From JAPEKQ01 sp964597945 (lineage in GTDB: Bacteria > Joyebacterota > Joyebacteria > Joyebacterales > Joyebacteraceae), in assembly GCA_964597945.1 (NCBI GenBank), contig CAZRAD010000090.1:1-11525 (forward strand): a DNA stretch of 11,525 nt, in the 5' to 3' direction. The notes under the pieces are model-generated. The model had not been told where the DNA came from, ran no database searches, and was given only the letters and a program-made list of their open reading frames with translations. Of the stretch, positions 1 to 7,955 are shown piece by piece. How positions within the stretch are numbered: position 1 is the first letter of the stretch; every line of letters starts with the position of its first letter. Position numbers and translations under genes: made by a program.

Positions 1-1149
1 GAGTACGAGCGGAGCCGCTTCTTCGCTCACACCGGCGAGTACTTCCGGCGATTCGTGAGAATGGAGGCGCTCAGCGCGCTCGCGGGTCCGCTCACCGAGT
101 TCATGGGCGTCATCGGTGTCGTCGTCCTGCTCTGGTACGGTGGACGGCAGGTACTTCTCGCGGATGCTATCTCGCCGGACTGGTTCCTCATCTTCCTCGG
201 CGCAGCGCTATCGACGATGGACCCGTTGAAGAAGCTCTCGAAGGCGAACAACCAGCTCCAGATGGGACTTGCGGCGGCGGATCGGGTCTTTCAGGTGCTC
301 GATACCGAGCCTGACGTGAAGACCGTGCCGGATGCACATGTGCTGGATGGGTTCACGGACGCCATCCGATACGAGGACGTGACGTTCCGGTACTCCACTG
401 GCGAGGATGTGCTCGAGTCCGTCACGCTTGCCGTCGGCAAGGGTGAGATCGTTGCCGTCGTCGGACCCAGCGGGGCCGGCAAGTCCACGTTGCTCGATCT
501 GGTCCCGCGGTTCTACGATCCGACGTGCGGACGCGTCACGCTGGACGAACATGACCTTCGTGACGTCGACCTCGCGTCGCTCCGCTGCCTCATGGGTATC
601 GTGACTCAGGAGACGATCCTGTTCAACGACACCGTCCTCGCGAACATCGCATACGGACTCGAAGGATCCTCCAGAGACGATGTCGAGGCGGCGGCTCGCG
701 CGGCGAACGCCCATGAGTTCATCTGCGCGATGCCTGATGGCTACGACACGGTCGTCGGAGAGCGCGGGACCAGGCTCTCGGGCGGCGAGCGCCAGCGTCT
801 GGCCATTGCCCGCGCGATCCTCAAGAACCCACCGATCCTCATCTTCGATGAGGCGACGTCGTCACTCGATACGGAGTCCGAGCGTCTCGTCCAGGAGGCG
901 ATCGAGCATCTCTTCGAGGGAAGAACCGTGCTGATCATCGCGCACCGCCTGTCGACGGTCCGGAACGCCCACAGGATAGTCGCGATGGAGGACGGGCGAA
1001 TCGTCGAGGAGGGAACGCACGACCAACTTATCGTGCGCAACGGGCTGTATCGTCGACTGCACGATCTTCAGTTCAGCAGCCCCGGCCCGAACGGTGGTGC
1101 GCCGGGGCGTTCGGACGGCGGTGGGGTCGACGGAGCGGATGAACGGTAG
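1..1149 (+). CDS. MsbA-like lipid/LPS ABC exporter, 3' part (5' end outside window)
   Basis: The frame is open from the first base, so this is the C-terminal 382 residues of a fused permease-ATPase ABC exporter; full-length MsbA-type proteins are about 580-600 residues. The first ~80 residues look like the end of the transmembrane domain, with a hydrophobic helix (GVIGVVVLLWYGG) and the loop FLGAALSTMDPLKKLS that is typical of MsbA relatives. The nucleotide-binding domain follows: Walker A GPSGAGKS (bases 463-486), a Q-loop (VTQE), signature LSGGERQ, Walker B ILIFDEATSSLD, and the H-loop in IIAHRLS. All catalytic motifs are intact. The tail after the ATPase domain is Gly/Pro-rich and probably disordered. 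Family knowledge: MsbA flips lipid A-core across the inner membrane using ATP. Its position before LPS glycosyltransferase genes fits that role, but a polysaccharide or other lipid exporter of the same family cannot be excluded. The next gene follows after six bases. Confidence 0.9.
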   Translation, partial: EYERSRFFAHTGEYFRRFVRMEALSALAGPLTEFMGVIGVVVLLWYGGRQVLLADAISPDWFLIFLGAALSTMDPLKKLSKANNQLQMGLAAADRVFQVLDTEPDVKTVPDAHVLDGFTDAIRYEDVTFRYSTGEDVLESVTLAVGKGEIVAVVGPSGAGKSTLLDLVPRFYDPTCGRVTLDEHDLRDVDLASLRCLMGIVTQETILFNDTVLANIAYGLEGSSRDDVEAAARAANAHEFICAMPDGYDTVVGERGTRLSGGERQRLAIARAILKNPPILIFDEATSSLDTESERLVQEAIEHLFEGRTVLIIAHRLSTVRNAHRIVAMEDGRIVEEGTHDQLIVRNGLYRRLHDLQFSSPGPNGGAPGRSDGGGVDGADER

Positions 1150-1155
1150 GGAGTG

Positions 1156-2322
1156 ATGAGCGTGCTCACTGCGATCGGCGATGACGGAGACTCGGGGACG
1201 CGTCACGGCGAACCCCCGGCGCATGCGGAGGGCGTGAGCACAGGCAGCGCACACGCCGGTAGCGCGGTCCCTCTGCCGCAGAGCGGGATCGCCGTTGTCC
1301 GGTTGAGTTCGATCGGCGATATCGTGCTGACCGAGCCGGTCATCGCTGCTCTGAGGCGCGCCTACCCGGACGCTGAGATAGCGTTCGTGGTGAAGAGACG
1401 CTACCGTGAGCTTGTCGACGCTCACCCGGACATCACGCGAGTGCACGAGCTTCGCGGCTCCTCGATCACCGGCCTCGGACGACTCTGTTCGGAGCTCAGA
1501 TCCCACCGGTACTCCACCGTGGTCGATCTTCATCACAATCAGCGTAGCATGATCCTCGGCGCGTGTGCGCGTGCGTCGATCGTGACGGCCTACCGAAAGC
1601 GTGAGCCCGGGGACGCCGTGCGCGTGCGATACCGACGGCAGGCGTTCCGCGCGAGCAAGCGGCTGGTCACGCGATACCTCGACAGTCTCAGGCCGCTCGG
1701 CGTCGGCGGCGGACGTGACCGTCCGAGGTTGTTCGTGTCCGAAGCGTCCGCTGCCGGTGCTCGCGACCGGTTGTCCGAGTGGGGACTTGGCGATCAGACG
1801 TTCGCCGCGGTTGCGCCGGCCGCGCTCTGGAGCACCAAACGCTGGCCGGTGGAACGCTTCGCCGGCGTCGCATCCGGCCTTGCCCGGACACAGGGGCTCG
1901 ATATTCTGCTCGTCGGGTCGAACGCAGATCGCGAGCTGTGCGAGGATCTGCTTCGCGGCACCGATGTCGGATCGCAACGTGTCGTCAACGCCGCGGGGCG
2001 CACAGGACTCGGTGAGTTTGCGGCGATCCTCGGAGCCGCCCGGCTGTTCGTGGGGAACGACAGCGGGCCGATGCACATGGCGATGGCGCGAGGGACGCCG
2101 ACAGTGGCGATCTTCGGTCCGACCGATCCGGGTCAGTTCGACTTCTCGAATGATGCGGTGATCTATGCCGACCTCGAGTGCAGTGCATGCTCGTTCTACG
2201 GGACGAAGACATGTCGCCTCGGTCACTGGGACTGCATGCGCACGATCAGCGCGGAATCAGTCCTTGCGGCGGCCGTCGAACTGCTCGAGCGGCGGCCGCC
2301 GCGCGGCGAAGGGATGGAATGA
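1156..2322 (+). CDS. GT9 family glycosyltransferase (ADP-heptose:LPS heptosyltransferase type), first copy
   Basis: This is a two-domain GT-B enzyme of CAZy family GT9 (WaaC/WaaF/WaaQ type), about 388 residues. The N-terminal domain begins IAVVRLSSIGDIVLTEP; the Asp of SSIGD matches the proposed catalytic base of WaaC (Asp13). The C-terminal domain has WSTKRWP near residue 227, whose Lys matches the donor-binding Lys of WaaC, then GNDSGPMH near 300 and FGPTDPG near 320. A four-cysteine tail (C-x2-C-x7-C-x6-C, residues about 342-360) follows. The start is uncertain: GTG 1153, ATG 1156 and GTG 1162 are all in frame behind AGGGAG (1148-1153), and 1162 has the best spacing. About 43 low-complexity residues precede the core, longer than usual for GT9. 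Likely role: adding a heptose or related sugar to the LPS inner core in the cytoplasm. The exact donor and acceptor cannot be read from sequence. Confidence 0.88.
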   Translation: MSVLTAIGDDGDSGTRHGEPPAHAEGVSTGSAHAGSAVPLPQSGIAVVRLSSIGDIVLTEPVIAALRRAYPDAEIAFVVKRRYRELVDAHPDITRVHELRGSSITGLGRLCSELRSHRYSTVVDLHHNQRSMILGACARASIVTAYRKREPGDAVRVRYRRQAFRASKRLVTRYLDSLRPLGVGGGRDRPRLFVSEASAAGARDRLSEWGLGDQTFAAVAPAALWSTKRWPVERFAGVASGLARTQGLDILLVGSNADRELCEDLLRGTDVGSQRVVNAAGRTGLGEFAAILGAARLFVGNDSGPMHMAMARGTPTVAIFGPTDPGQFDFSNDAVIYADLECSACSFYGTKTCRLGHWDCMRTISAESVLAAAVELLERRPPRGEGME

Positions 2323-3380
2323 ACGTACTCGTCATCCAGACGGCCTTCCTCGGCGACATGATCCTCACGCTGCCGCTGTTGAACCTCCTGCGTTCGAGCG
2401 GTGCGGTGGATCGACTCGCGGTGCTGGCGGCCCCGGCGGGAGCGAGGTTCCTTGAGACGCAGGGTGTGAGTGACGCGATCATCGAGTTCGACAAGCGTGA
2501 AGCCGATCGCGGGCCGGCGGGGACGTTGCGAGTGGCTCGTGCGGCGCGCGAGTTCGGTGCCGACGCTGTTCTGGTGCCACACAGGTCATTCAGAAGCGCC
2601 GCGATCGCGGCGATGACGGGCGTGCCCCGACGCATCGGGTTCGACGAGAGCGGGGGCCGTGCGCTCCTGACGGAGACCGTGGCATACCGGGCTCGCGCGC
2701 ACGAGATAGAGAGGGTTGCATCGCTCGCGACACCTCTCGAGGTCTCGCTTCCCCGTCGTCGAGTTCCGTTCCGCATCACCGTTCCTGAGGAGGCGTCTCG
2801 TCGACTCCGGCGGCGTTTCGGAAGGGAGCTCGGTCTGGGATCCGGCGAGAGGCCCGGATTTGAAGGGAAGTCGAGGCGCGTCGCCGTGTTGGCTCCTGGG
2901 AGTCGCTGGACGACCAAGCGCTGGCCGGCGGACCGATACGCGTCGCTCGCGGACCGGCTCGTCTCGGACGGCTTCATCGTGGCACTCGCGGGTGCGGACG
3001 ACGACCGCGAGGCCGCCGCAAGGGTGGTGTCGTGCGCTCAGGTCGGCCTGCTCGATCTGACCGGACGACTCGATCTGGGTGAGTGGCTCGCGCTCGTGGA
3101 CGGAGGGTCCGTTGTCGTTTCGAACGACTCGGCCGCCGCCCATGTGGCGGCGGGCATCGGTGTTCCCGTCGTCGCGATATTCGGACCGACGGTTCCCAAG
3201 CAGGGCTTCGCGCCCTACACGGAGCGCGCCCACATCGTCTCCTCCGAACTGGAATGCAGACCCTGTGGTCGACACGGCGCGGACACCTGTGCGCGAGGAA
3301 CGCTTCAGTGCATGACCGACATCGACGTGGAAGAGGTCCGCCGTGCGGCTCTCGGGCTGCTCGCTGATGATTCCCGCTGA
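2319..3380 (+). CDS. GT9 family glycosyltransferase (heptosyltransferase type), second copy
   Basis: This 353-residue protein has the normal length for WaaC/WaaF-type enzymes. It starts at an ATG that overlaps the preceding stop (ATGA), with AAGGGA just upstream; in-frame starts further upstream lie inside the preceding gene. The N-terminus MNVLVIQTAFLGDMILTLP carries the GT9 catalytic-base Asp at residue 13. The C-terminal domain has SRWTTKRWP (Lys200, the donor-binding Lys position of WaaC), SNDSAAAH at 268-275 (where most relatives, including the other two copies here, have DSGPMH; the Asp and His are kept), and IFGPTVP at 287-293. The tail has cysteines at 313, 316, 324 and 331, with the same spacing as the first copy. 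The two copies therefore look like divergent paralogues acting one after the other, as WaaC and WaaF do, although the order of action is inferred only from the family. Confidence 0.9.
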   Translation: MNVLVIQTAFLGDMILTLPLLNLLRSSGAVDRLAVLAAPAGARFLETQGVSDAIIEFDKREADRGPAGTLRVARAAREFGADAVLVPHRSFRSAAIAAMTGVPRRIGFDESGGRALLTETVAYRARAHEIERVASLATPLEVSLPRRRVPFRITVPEEASRRLRRRFGRELGLGSGERPGFEGKSRRVAVLAPGSRWTTKRWPADRYASLADRLVSDGFIVALAGADDDREAAARVVSCAQVGLLDLTGRLDLGEWLALVDGGSVVVSNDSAAAHVAAGIGVPVVAIFGPTVPKQGFAPYTERAHIVSSELECRPCGRHGADTCARGTLQCMTDIDVEEVRRAALGLLADDSR

Positions 3381-3397
3381 GTGGAGGCGCTGCGACC

Positions 3398-3405
3398 GGG
3401 GAGGT
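3398..3405 (+). promoter_or_regulatory. Ribosome binding site deciding the TTG start of the GT4 gene at 3409
   Basis: GGGGAGGT lies four bases before TTG 3409. The alternatives in the same frame, ATG 3343 and ATG 3367, would place a non-conserved Arg/Gly-rich leader in front of the protein and lack a comparable purine-rich site at good spacing. The TTG start gives an N-terminus (RSLIVTDSMIW) that begins directly with the first beta strand of the GT-B fold. Confidence 0.6.
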
Positions 3406-3408
3406 AGA

Positions 3409-4551
3409 TTGCGCAGTCTTATCGTCACCGACTCCATGATCTGGAACGCAGAGACCGAGTACGCGCTCGCGGTGGCGAGTGCGGAGGCGGCGATGGGGCT
3501 CGACGTGACGCTCGCAGCTCCGGATGGAAGCGCCGCGTTGGCGAAGGCACCGACGTGCGTCACCCTGGACGTGCTTCCCGGCGCGTCGCTCGCCCGCTCA
3601 CCGGCCGACCTTCTCGCGGCGTGCCGCTGGGTGTCGGCTTACACCCTGGATGCGCCGGACACGATTGTGCACAGTTCAAGATCCTCCGCGCATCTGGCCG
3701 TTGCGCTTGCGCGAGCCGGATCGGCGAAACTCGTCCATCTTCGCGGAGGAGCGGCGAAGCCGTCAGCCGGTGCGCTCAATCGATATCTGTATCGGCGGCG
3801 TACCGATGCCGTCATCGCGTCGTCGCGGCGGGTCGAGTCGTGGGTACGCGAACGGCTCGGCGTTCCCGCTGGACGGATCTTCCGGATGTACCTCCCGATC
3901 GATCTGGACCGCTTCACTTTCGGTGTTGAGGCTACCGGAGCAGACGCCCAGAGAGTCAGGCACGAGTTCGGGATCGCGTCCGATGCTCCGCTGGTCGTCA
4001 ACGTCGCGCGTCTCGCACCGATCAAGGGACACGAGGTGCTGCTCGATGCCTGGAGCCACATTGCGTATCGGCACCCCTCCGCGCTCCTGTTGCTGGTGGG
4101 GGAGCCGTGGTCGGGACAGCCGGACGGACTCAGGGCCCGGGCATCGGATCTCGGTGTCTCGGCGAGCGTACGGTTCACGGGCAGGCGGGAAGATGTGCCG
4201 ACCCTCCTTGCGGCCGCCGACGTCTGCGTTTGCTCGTCCGTCGGGAGCGAGGAGAACTCGAGGGCCGTCAGTGAGTACATGGCGGCCGGTCGAGCGGTCG
4301 TGGCAACGCGCGTGGGTGTCATCCCGGAGCTCGTCGTGGAAGGCGAGACCGGCCTGCTCGTCGCGCCGTCGGACGCACGGGCGCTTGCGGATTCGCTGGC
4401 GGGGCTTCTGGATGATCCGGCACGGGCCACAGCCATGGGTGCATCCGGCGTCGAGCGGGCGCGCGAGTTGCTGTCGCGCGAGTCCTTCGCAGCCGGGCTC
4501 GCCGGCGTACTGTCCGCGGTGCGTGCGGTGAACGAGGGAGCGCCGTCGTGA
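3409..4551 (+). CDS. GT4-type (GT-B fold) glycosyltransferase
   Basis: With the TTG start this is a 380-residue protein, normal for GT4. The N-terminal half has the acceptor-side pattern, including LVHLRGGAAKP and an NRYLYRRRTDAVIASS segment that precedes the domain linker. The C-terminal half is a clear Glycos_transf_1 domain: NVARLAPIKGHEVLLDAW (about 198-215), VRFTGRREDVPTLLAAADV (about 254-272), then SEENSRAVSEYMAAGRAVVAT. The E-x7-E pair of retaining GT4 enzymes is present as Glu281 and Glu289. Family knowledge: such enzymes transfer a hexose or similar sugar from a nucleotide donor to LPS core or O-antigen at the cytoplasmic membrane face. The donor is not predictable. Starting further upstream at ATG 3343 would overlap the previous gene by 38 bases; I prefer TTG 3409. 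The next gene overlaps by four bases (GTGA). Confidence 0.87.
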   Translation: MRSLIVTDSMIWNAETEYALAVASAEAAMGLDVTLAAPDGSAALAKAPTCVTLDVLPGASLARSPADLLAACRWVSAYTLDAPDTIVHSSRSSAHLAVALARAGSAKLVHLRGGAAKPSAGALNRYLYRRRTDAVIASSRRVESWVRERLGVPAGRIFRMYLPIDLDRFTFGVEATGADAQRVRHEFGIASDAPLVVNVARLAPIKGHEVLLDAWSHIAYRHPSALLLLVGEPWSGQPDGLRARASDLGVSASVRFTGRREDVPTLLAAADVCVCSSVGSEENSRAVSEYMAAGRAVVATRVGVIPELVVEGETGLLVAPSDARALADSLAGLLDDPARATAMGASGVERARELLSRESFAAGLAGVLSAVRAVNEGAPS

Positions 4552-5657
4552 GGATCTGCTTCGTCAACTCACTCAGAACGCTCGGGGGCGGCGAGCGTTG
4601 GTTGCTGGAGGTCGCCGAGGGGCTTGTGTCACGGGGGCACTCGATCACCGTGGCGGCTCGTACTGAGAGTGCTCTGGCGTCGCGAGCGCGTCACGGAGGA
4701 TACGAGACGCTCGAGCTGCCGATGCGAGGGGACGGTGATCCTGCATCGATCTTCCCTCTGGCACACTGGTTCCGGTCGACTCGAGCGGATGTCGCAAGTG
4801 TCAACGTCCAGCGCGCCGTGCGCGTTGGGGCGGTCGCGGCCCGCATCGCCGGTGTGCCCGCTGTTGTCGAGCGTCGGGGACTGCTCTTCCCGGTCAAGCC
4901 GTCCGCGCTGAACCGTTTCACGTACCGGAGGCTCGTCACCCGGGTTATCGCGAATTGCGAGGCGATCGCAGGCGACCTTGCGGCCGGTGGCGTGATTCCT
5001 GCGGAGCGCATCGTGGTCATTCCGAACGGGATAGAGCCGGAGCGGGTATCGGCCGGAGCAGGTGAGGAGCTGCGGGCGGAGCTCTGTCTCGACGCGGATA
5101 CCCCGACCGTCGTCGTGATCGGGCGACTCGTGCCGGACAAAGGGCATGAGGTGGCGCTCGAGGCGTTCGCGAGGATCGTGGCGCGCGAGCCGCGCGCGCA
5201 GCTGCTTGTTGTGGGCGCCGGGAAGCTCAGGTCCCGGCTTCGTGAGATGGCGTCGAGGATGCTCCCCGAGGGCAGCTGGCGGTTCCTCGGGCACAGAAGC
5301 GACATCGACGCCGTGCTCGCGGCGGGGACGGTCGTTCTTGTCTCCAGTTTCCGCGAGGGCATGCCCCATGTGGTGCTCGAAGCTATGGCCGCGGGGACGC
5401 CGATCGTTGCAACGGGTGTCGCCGGCATCCCCGAGATGATCGAGGACGGACGGGACGGACTTCTCGTGGCGCCGGGAGACCCGGACGCGACCGCGGCGGC
5501 CGTCCTCGATCTGCTGGGCGATCGCGAGAGGGCGAGCGCCATGGCGGGATCGGCGAGGCGCCGCGTGCTCGGAGAGTTCTCGCTCGAGACCATGATCGAT
5601 CGCGTCGAGGCGTGCTTCGCAGACGCGGCTGACGGCGCGAGCGGGAGGACGCGATGA
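4548..5657 (+). CDS. GT4-type (GT-B fold) glycosyltransferase
   Basis: This 369-residue protein starts at GTG, overlapping the upstream stop, with GAGGGAG seven bases before it. The N-terminus RICFVNSLRTLGGGERWLLE is the classic Glyco_transf_4 opening with the Gly-rich acceptor/donor loop. The middle has RRGLLFPVKPSALNRFTYRR, like WaaG-type and capsule/LPS transferases, and VIPNGIEPERV at the start of the C-terminal domain. That domain contains VIGRLVPDKGHEVALEAF (about 190-207), FLGHRSDIDAVLAAGTVVLVSS, and FREGMPHVVLEAMAAGTPIV with the E-x7-E pair Glu270/Glu278. All retaining GT4 motifs are intact, so an active sugar transferase of the LPS core or O-chain is likely. It differs clearly from the preceding GT4 protein in its N-terminal half, so the two probably use different acceptors. 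Confidence 0.9.
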   Translation: MRICFVNSLRTLGGGERWLLEVAEGLVSRGHSITVAARTESALASRARHGGYETLELPMRGDGDPASIFPLAHWFRSTRADVASVNVQRAVRVGAVAARIAGVPAVVERRGLLFPVKPSALNRFTYRRLVTRVIANCEAIAGDLAAGGVIPAERIVVIPNGIEPERVSAGAGEELRAELCLDADTPTVVVIGRLVPDKGHEVALEAFARIVAREPRAQLLVVGAGKLRSRLREMASRMLPEGSWRFLGHRSDIDAVLAAGTVVLVSSFREGMPHVVLEAMAAGTPIVATGVAGIPEMIEDGRDGLLVAPGDPDATAAAVLDLLGDRERASAMAGSARRRVLGEFSLETMIDRVEACFADAADGASGRTR

Positions 5658-6727
5658 GGACGAGAACGTTTCATCCCGAGAGCGTCAGGTCGATCCTCGT
5701 GATGCGGCTCTACTTCCTGGGGGACGTCGTTCTCGCGACGCCGGTGCTGGAGGCGCTCAAGCGCCGATTCCCGAACGCCCGGCTGACCGTCCTCATCAAG
5801 AAACGCGCGGCCGACGTACTCGTCGCCAACCCGAACGTTGACGAGGTCGTCCTCTACGACGACGTGCCCGATTACCACATGCCTCGGTGCCAGTGGAGGC
5901 TGGCCCGCCGTCTCAGGCTGGAACGCTTCGATCTCGCCGTCGACCTCTCCGGCAACCTGTTGAGTTCGTGGCTTCTCTGGGCCGCCGATCCCGGGTACCG
6001 CGTCGGTTTCAATCACGCCGGGTTCCCGCGAGTACTGGACTACCGGATTCCCTACATCTCTGAGGGCAGTGTCGTTGAGCACCTGCTGTCCGCGATCGCG
6101 CCGCTGGGGGCGACCGCAGAGCCGACCCCACGGATCTATCTGACCGACGAAGAGAGAGAGGATGTCGGGCGACTGCTCGAACGGGAGGGAATCGGTCGCG
6201 ACGAACCGTTCGCCGTGCTGGCGCCCGGCGCGAACTGGGAGTACAGGCGATGGCCGGCGGAGCGTCACGCGGCGCTCGCGCGTCTGCTCAAGAGCAAGGA
6301 CGGGATGCGGAGCATCCTGACCGGTGGTGACGAGGACGAGGACCTCTGTGCGGAGATCGCCACCGCTTCCGGCGGGAGCGGGTTGAGTCTGGCCGGACGA
6401 CTCGACGTGCGGGGACTCGCAGCGACCGTCGAACGAGCCGTTCTCTTCGTCGGAAGCGACAGCGGGCCGATGCATATCGCCGCGGCCGTGGGCACTCCTG
6501 TCGTGGGGCTCTTCGGGCCGAACACGCCTGACAGGTTCGCGCCGCGCGGCTCGACCTCGCGCGTGATCAGACACGAGTATCCGTGTTCGCCGTGCGATCA
6601 GAAGATCTGCGTGCGACCTGACGACAGCTGTATGGCCGCCATCACCGTGGACGAGGTCCTCGAGGCCGCGCGCGAACTGCTCCGGGCGGCGAAGCCGGGC
6701 GCCGCGGGAGGTGGACGCGATGCGTGA
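5654..6727 (+). CDS. GT9 family glycosyltransferase (heptosyltransferase type), third copy
   Basis: This 357-residue GT9 protein starts at an ATG in an ATGA overlap, with GGGAGG five bases upstream. The Rossmann start ILVMRLYFLGDVVLATP carries the catalytic-base Asp at residue 24. The C-terminal domain has APGANWEYRRWPAER (190-204), GSDSGPMHIA (267-276) and LFGPNTPDRF (286-295). At the position of the donor-binding Lys of WaaC, which both other copies retain (TKRWP), this protein has Arg198 (YRRWP). The cysteine tail is present but with different spacing: residues 311, 314, 319, 326 (C-x2-C-x4-C-x6-C). The family role is transfer of ADP-heptose to LPS core, as in WaaC, WaaF, WaaQ or RfaK-like enzymes. 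The Arg substitution leaves open another donor. The next gene overlaps by eight bases. Confidence 0.89.
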   Translation: MRTRTFHPESVRSILVMRLYFLGDVVLATPVLEALKRRFPNARLTVLIKKRAADVLVANPNVDEVVLYDDVPDYHMPRCQWRLARRLRLERFDLAVDLSGNLLSSWLLWAADPGYRVGFNHAGFPRVLDYRIPYISEGSVVEHLLSAIAPLGATAEPTPRIYLTDEEREDVGRLLEREGIGRDEPFAVLAPGANWEYRRWPAERHAALARLLKSKDGMRSILTGGDEDEDLCAEIATASGGSGLSLAGRLDVRGLAATVERAVLFVGSDSGPMHIAAAVGTPVVGLFGPNTPDRFAPRGSTSRVIRHEYPCSPCDQKICVRPDDSCMAAITVDEVLEAARELLRAAKPGAAGGGRDA

Positions 6728-7955
6728 TTCACCTGTGAGAGCGGGCACGCACACCGCGCCGCCGATCCGCCATGACATCATCTGCATGTCGACCAACCAC
6801 TGGACCGGTCTGCCGACGAGCAAGCAGAGCCTCATGCTCGAGATGGCGCGGTCGGTCCGTGTGCTGTATGTGGAGCCGCCGCTTGACGTCTTCTCGGTGC
6901 TCGGACGCCGCAGGCGATGGTCCAAACTCCGGGGACTGCGGCAGGTGCGTCCGAATCTGTGGGTCCTCTCGCCCGTGGCGCTCTCCGTCTCATCGAATCC
7001 CGCGAGACGTACGAGAGACGTGGAGCGATTGATCCCGCGGGTCACCGCGGCGGTCGACAGGCTGGGTCTGCAGGAACGGATACTCTGGTGTTTCGCGCCC
7101 GAACACGCAGCGCTTGCAGGCCGGCTCGAGGAACGAGCCGTGGTCTACAGCGCCGCCGACGAACCCGCCGCGTTCAGCTCGGCGCCGGAGACGACGCGTG
7201 AGATGGAGCGGCGCATGCTCGATGTGGCCGACCTGGTCTTCGTCGTCTCGGAAGCGCTCCTCGATGCGCGGTCGGCGCACGCGAACGTGCACCGTCTGCC
7301 GAACGCGGCCGATGTGCCGCACTTCATGCGCGTGCTCGCCGGCGACCCCGCGGTCGGCATCGCTGAGTTCACCGAGGCGCTTGGTGATGCGTCCGCTCCG
7401 GATGACTTCGAGCAGCTGCCGCGACCAGTTCTCATGTACGGAGGGGCGGCGTACGAGTGGTTCGATTTCGACCTCATACGCGACGTGGCGGACATGAGGC
7501 CCGGGTGGACGATCGCGCTCGTCGGACCGGGAGGGGCGGGAGAGCGGCTTCCGACGAATGTCGTGCGGTTGGGGCGACGGCCGTACGATGAGTTCCCGCG
7601 GTACGTCGCGTCCTGCGATGTCGCCATCATCCCCTGGCGCGATGGGCTGTTCTCGCGCCACGCGGACCCGATCGTTCTCTATCAGTATCTGCTGTGCGGC
7701 AAGCCGGTCGTCGCGACCCCGTTTCCGGCGGCGGTCGAACGAGGCGGGTTGCTCGAGACCGCACAGGGTGCAGATGCATTTGTGGACGCGGTCGAGCGAG
7801 CGCTCGCAACGGGTACCGACCCCGACCTTTGCGCTGAACGGACCGCCTTCGGACTCGCCAACACGTGGCAGGACCGCGCCGCGGAGGCGGCCCGCCTCGT
7901 GGAGGCCGCCGTCGCTACGCGAGATGTGGAGCCGGACCCCGGAGGGGACGCATGA
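6720..7955 (+). CDS. Divergent GT-B glycosyltransferase (TuaH/GT1-GT4-like)
   Basis: This 411-residue protein starts at ATG 6720, with GGGAGG (6706-6711) eight bases before it; a GTG at 6711 is less likely because it overlaps that site. The N-terminal domain opens RHDIICMSTNHWTGLPTSKQ and continues VRVLYVEPP, a pattern I associate with cell-surface polysaccharide transferases that resemble TuaH. The linker to the second domain has VVYSAADE, DLVFVVSEALL and HRLPNAADVPHF. The C-terminal domain shows VLMYGGAAYEWFDFDLI (238-254), a Gly-rich turn VGPGGAGE, VRLGRRPYDEFPRYVASCDVAIIPW (282-306), and DPIVLYQYLLCGKPVVAT (316-333), which is the usual donor-phosphate region. The typical E-x7-E pair is replaced by this D-P-I-V-L-Y-Q-Y form, as in many relatives. 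Likely role: a sugar addition to the outer core or O-chain. Donor and acceptor unknown. Confidence 0.8.
   Translation: MRDSPVRAGTHTAPPIRHDIICMSTNHWTGLPTSKQSLMLEMARSVRVLYVEPPLDVFSVLGRRRRWSKLRGLRQVRPNLWVLSPVALSVSSNPARRTRDVERLIPRVTAAVDRLGLQERILWCFAPEHAALAGRLEERAVVYSAADEPAAFSSAPETTREMERRMLDVADLVFVVSEALLDARSAHANVHRLPNAADVPHFMRVLAGDPAVGIAEFTEALGDASAPDDFEQLPRPVLMYGGAAYEWFDFDLIRDVADMRPGWTIALVGPGGAGERLPTNVVRLGRRPYDEFPRYVASCDVAIIPWRDGLFSRHADPIVLYQYLLCGKPVVATPFPAAVERGGLLETAQGADAFVDAVERALATGTDPDLCAERTAFGLANTWQDRAAEAARLVEAAVATRDVEPDPGGDA
7941..7945 (+). promoter_or_regulatory. Ribosome binding site for the O-antigen ligase-like gene
   Basis: GGAGG lies six bases before ATG 7952, inside the end of the upstream gene. 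It decides the start: the same frame stays open back to 7865, but residues before 7952 would be Arg/Gly-rich and not membrane-like, and the ATGA overlap matches the other junctions of the operon. Confidence 0.6.

Noticed and set aside
2058..2080. Near-identical DNA stretch shared with about 6458-6480 (coding NDSGPMH / SDSGPMH)
   Set aside because: The match is confined to a conserved protein motif of two GT9 paralogues, so it reflects shared ancestry and codon bias rather than a mobile or regulatory repeat.
862..2226. 454-codon open frame on the minus strand
   Set aside because: Antisense to the ABC transporter end and the first GT9 gene. The product has no family pattern and is rich in Arg/His, as expected of a shadow frame.
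3343..3408. Longer start for the GT4 gene (ATG 3343 or 3367)
   Set aside because: It would add an Arg/Gly-rich leader and, from 3343, overlap the previous gene by 38 bases. TTG 3409 has a GGGGAGGT site and begins at the first strand of the fold.
2586..3563. 325-codon open frame on the minus strand
   Set aside because: Antisense to the second GT9 gene and the start of the next GT4 gene, both of which have strong motif support. No recognisable protein family.
4691..7045. 784-codon open frame on the minus strand
   Set aside because: It lies opposite two intact glycosyltransferase genes and the start of a third, and its product is Arg/Ser/Thr/Pro-rich without recognisable domains. In high-GC genes the antisense frame is often open because of third-position GC bias.
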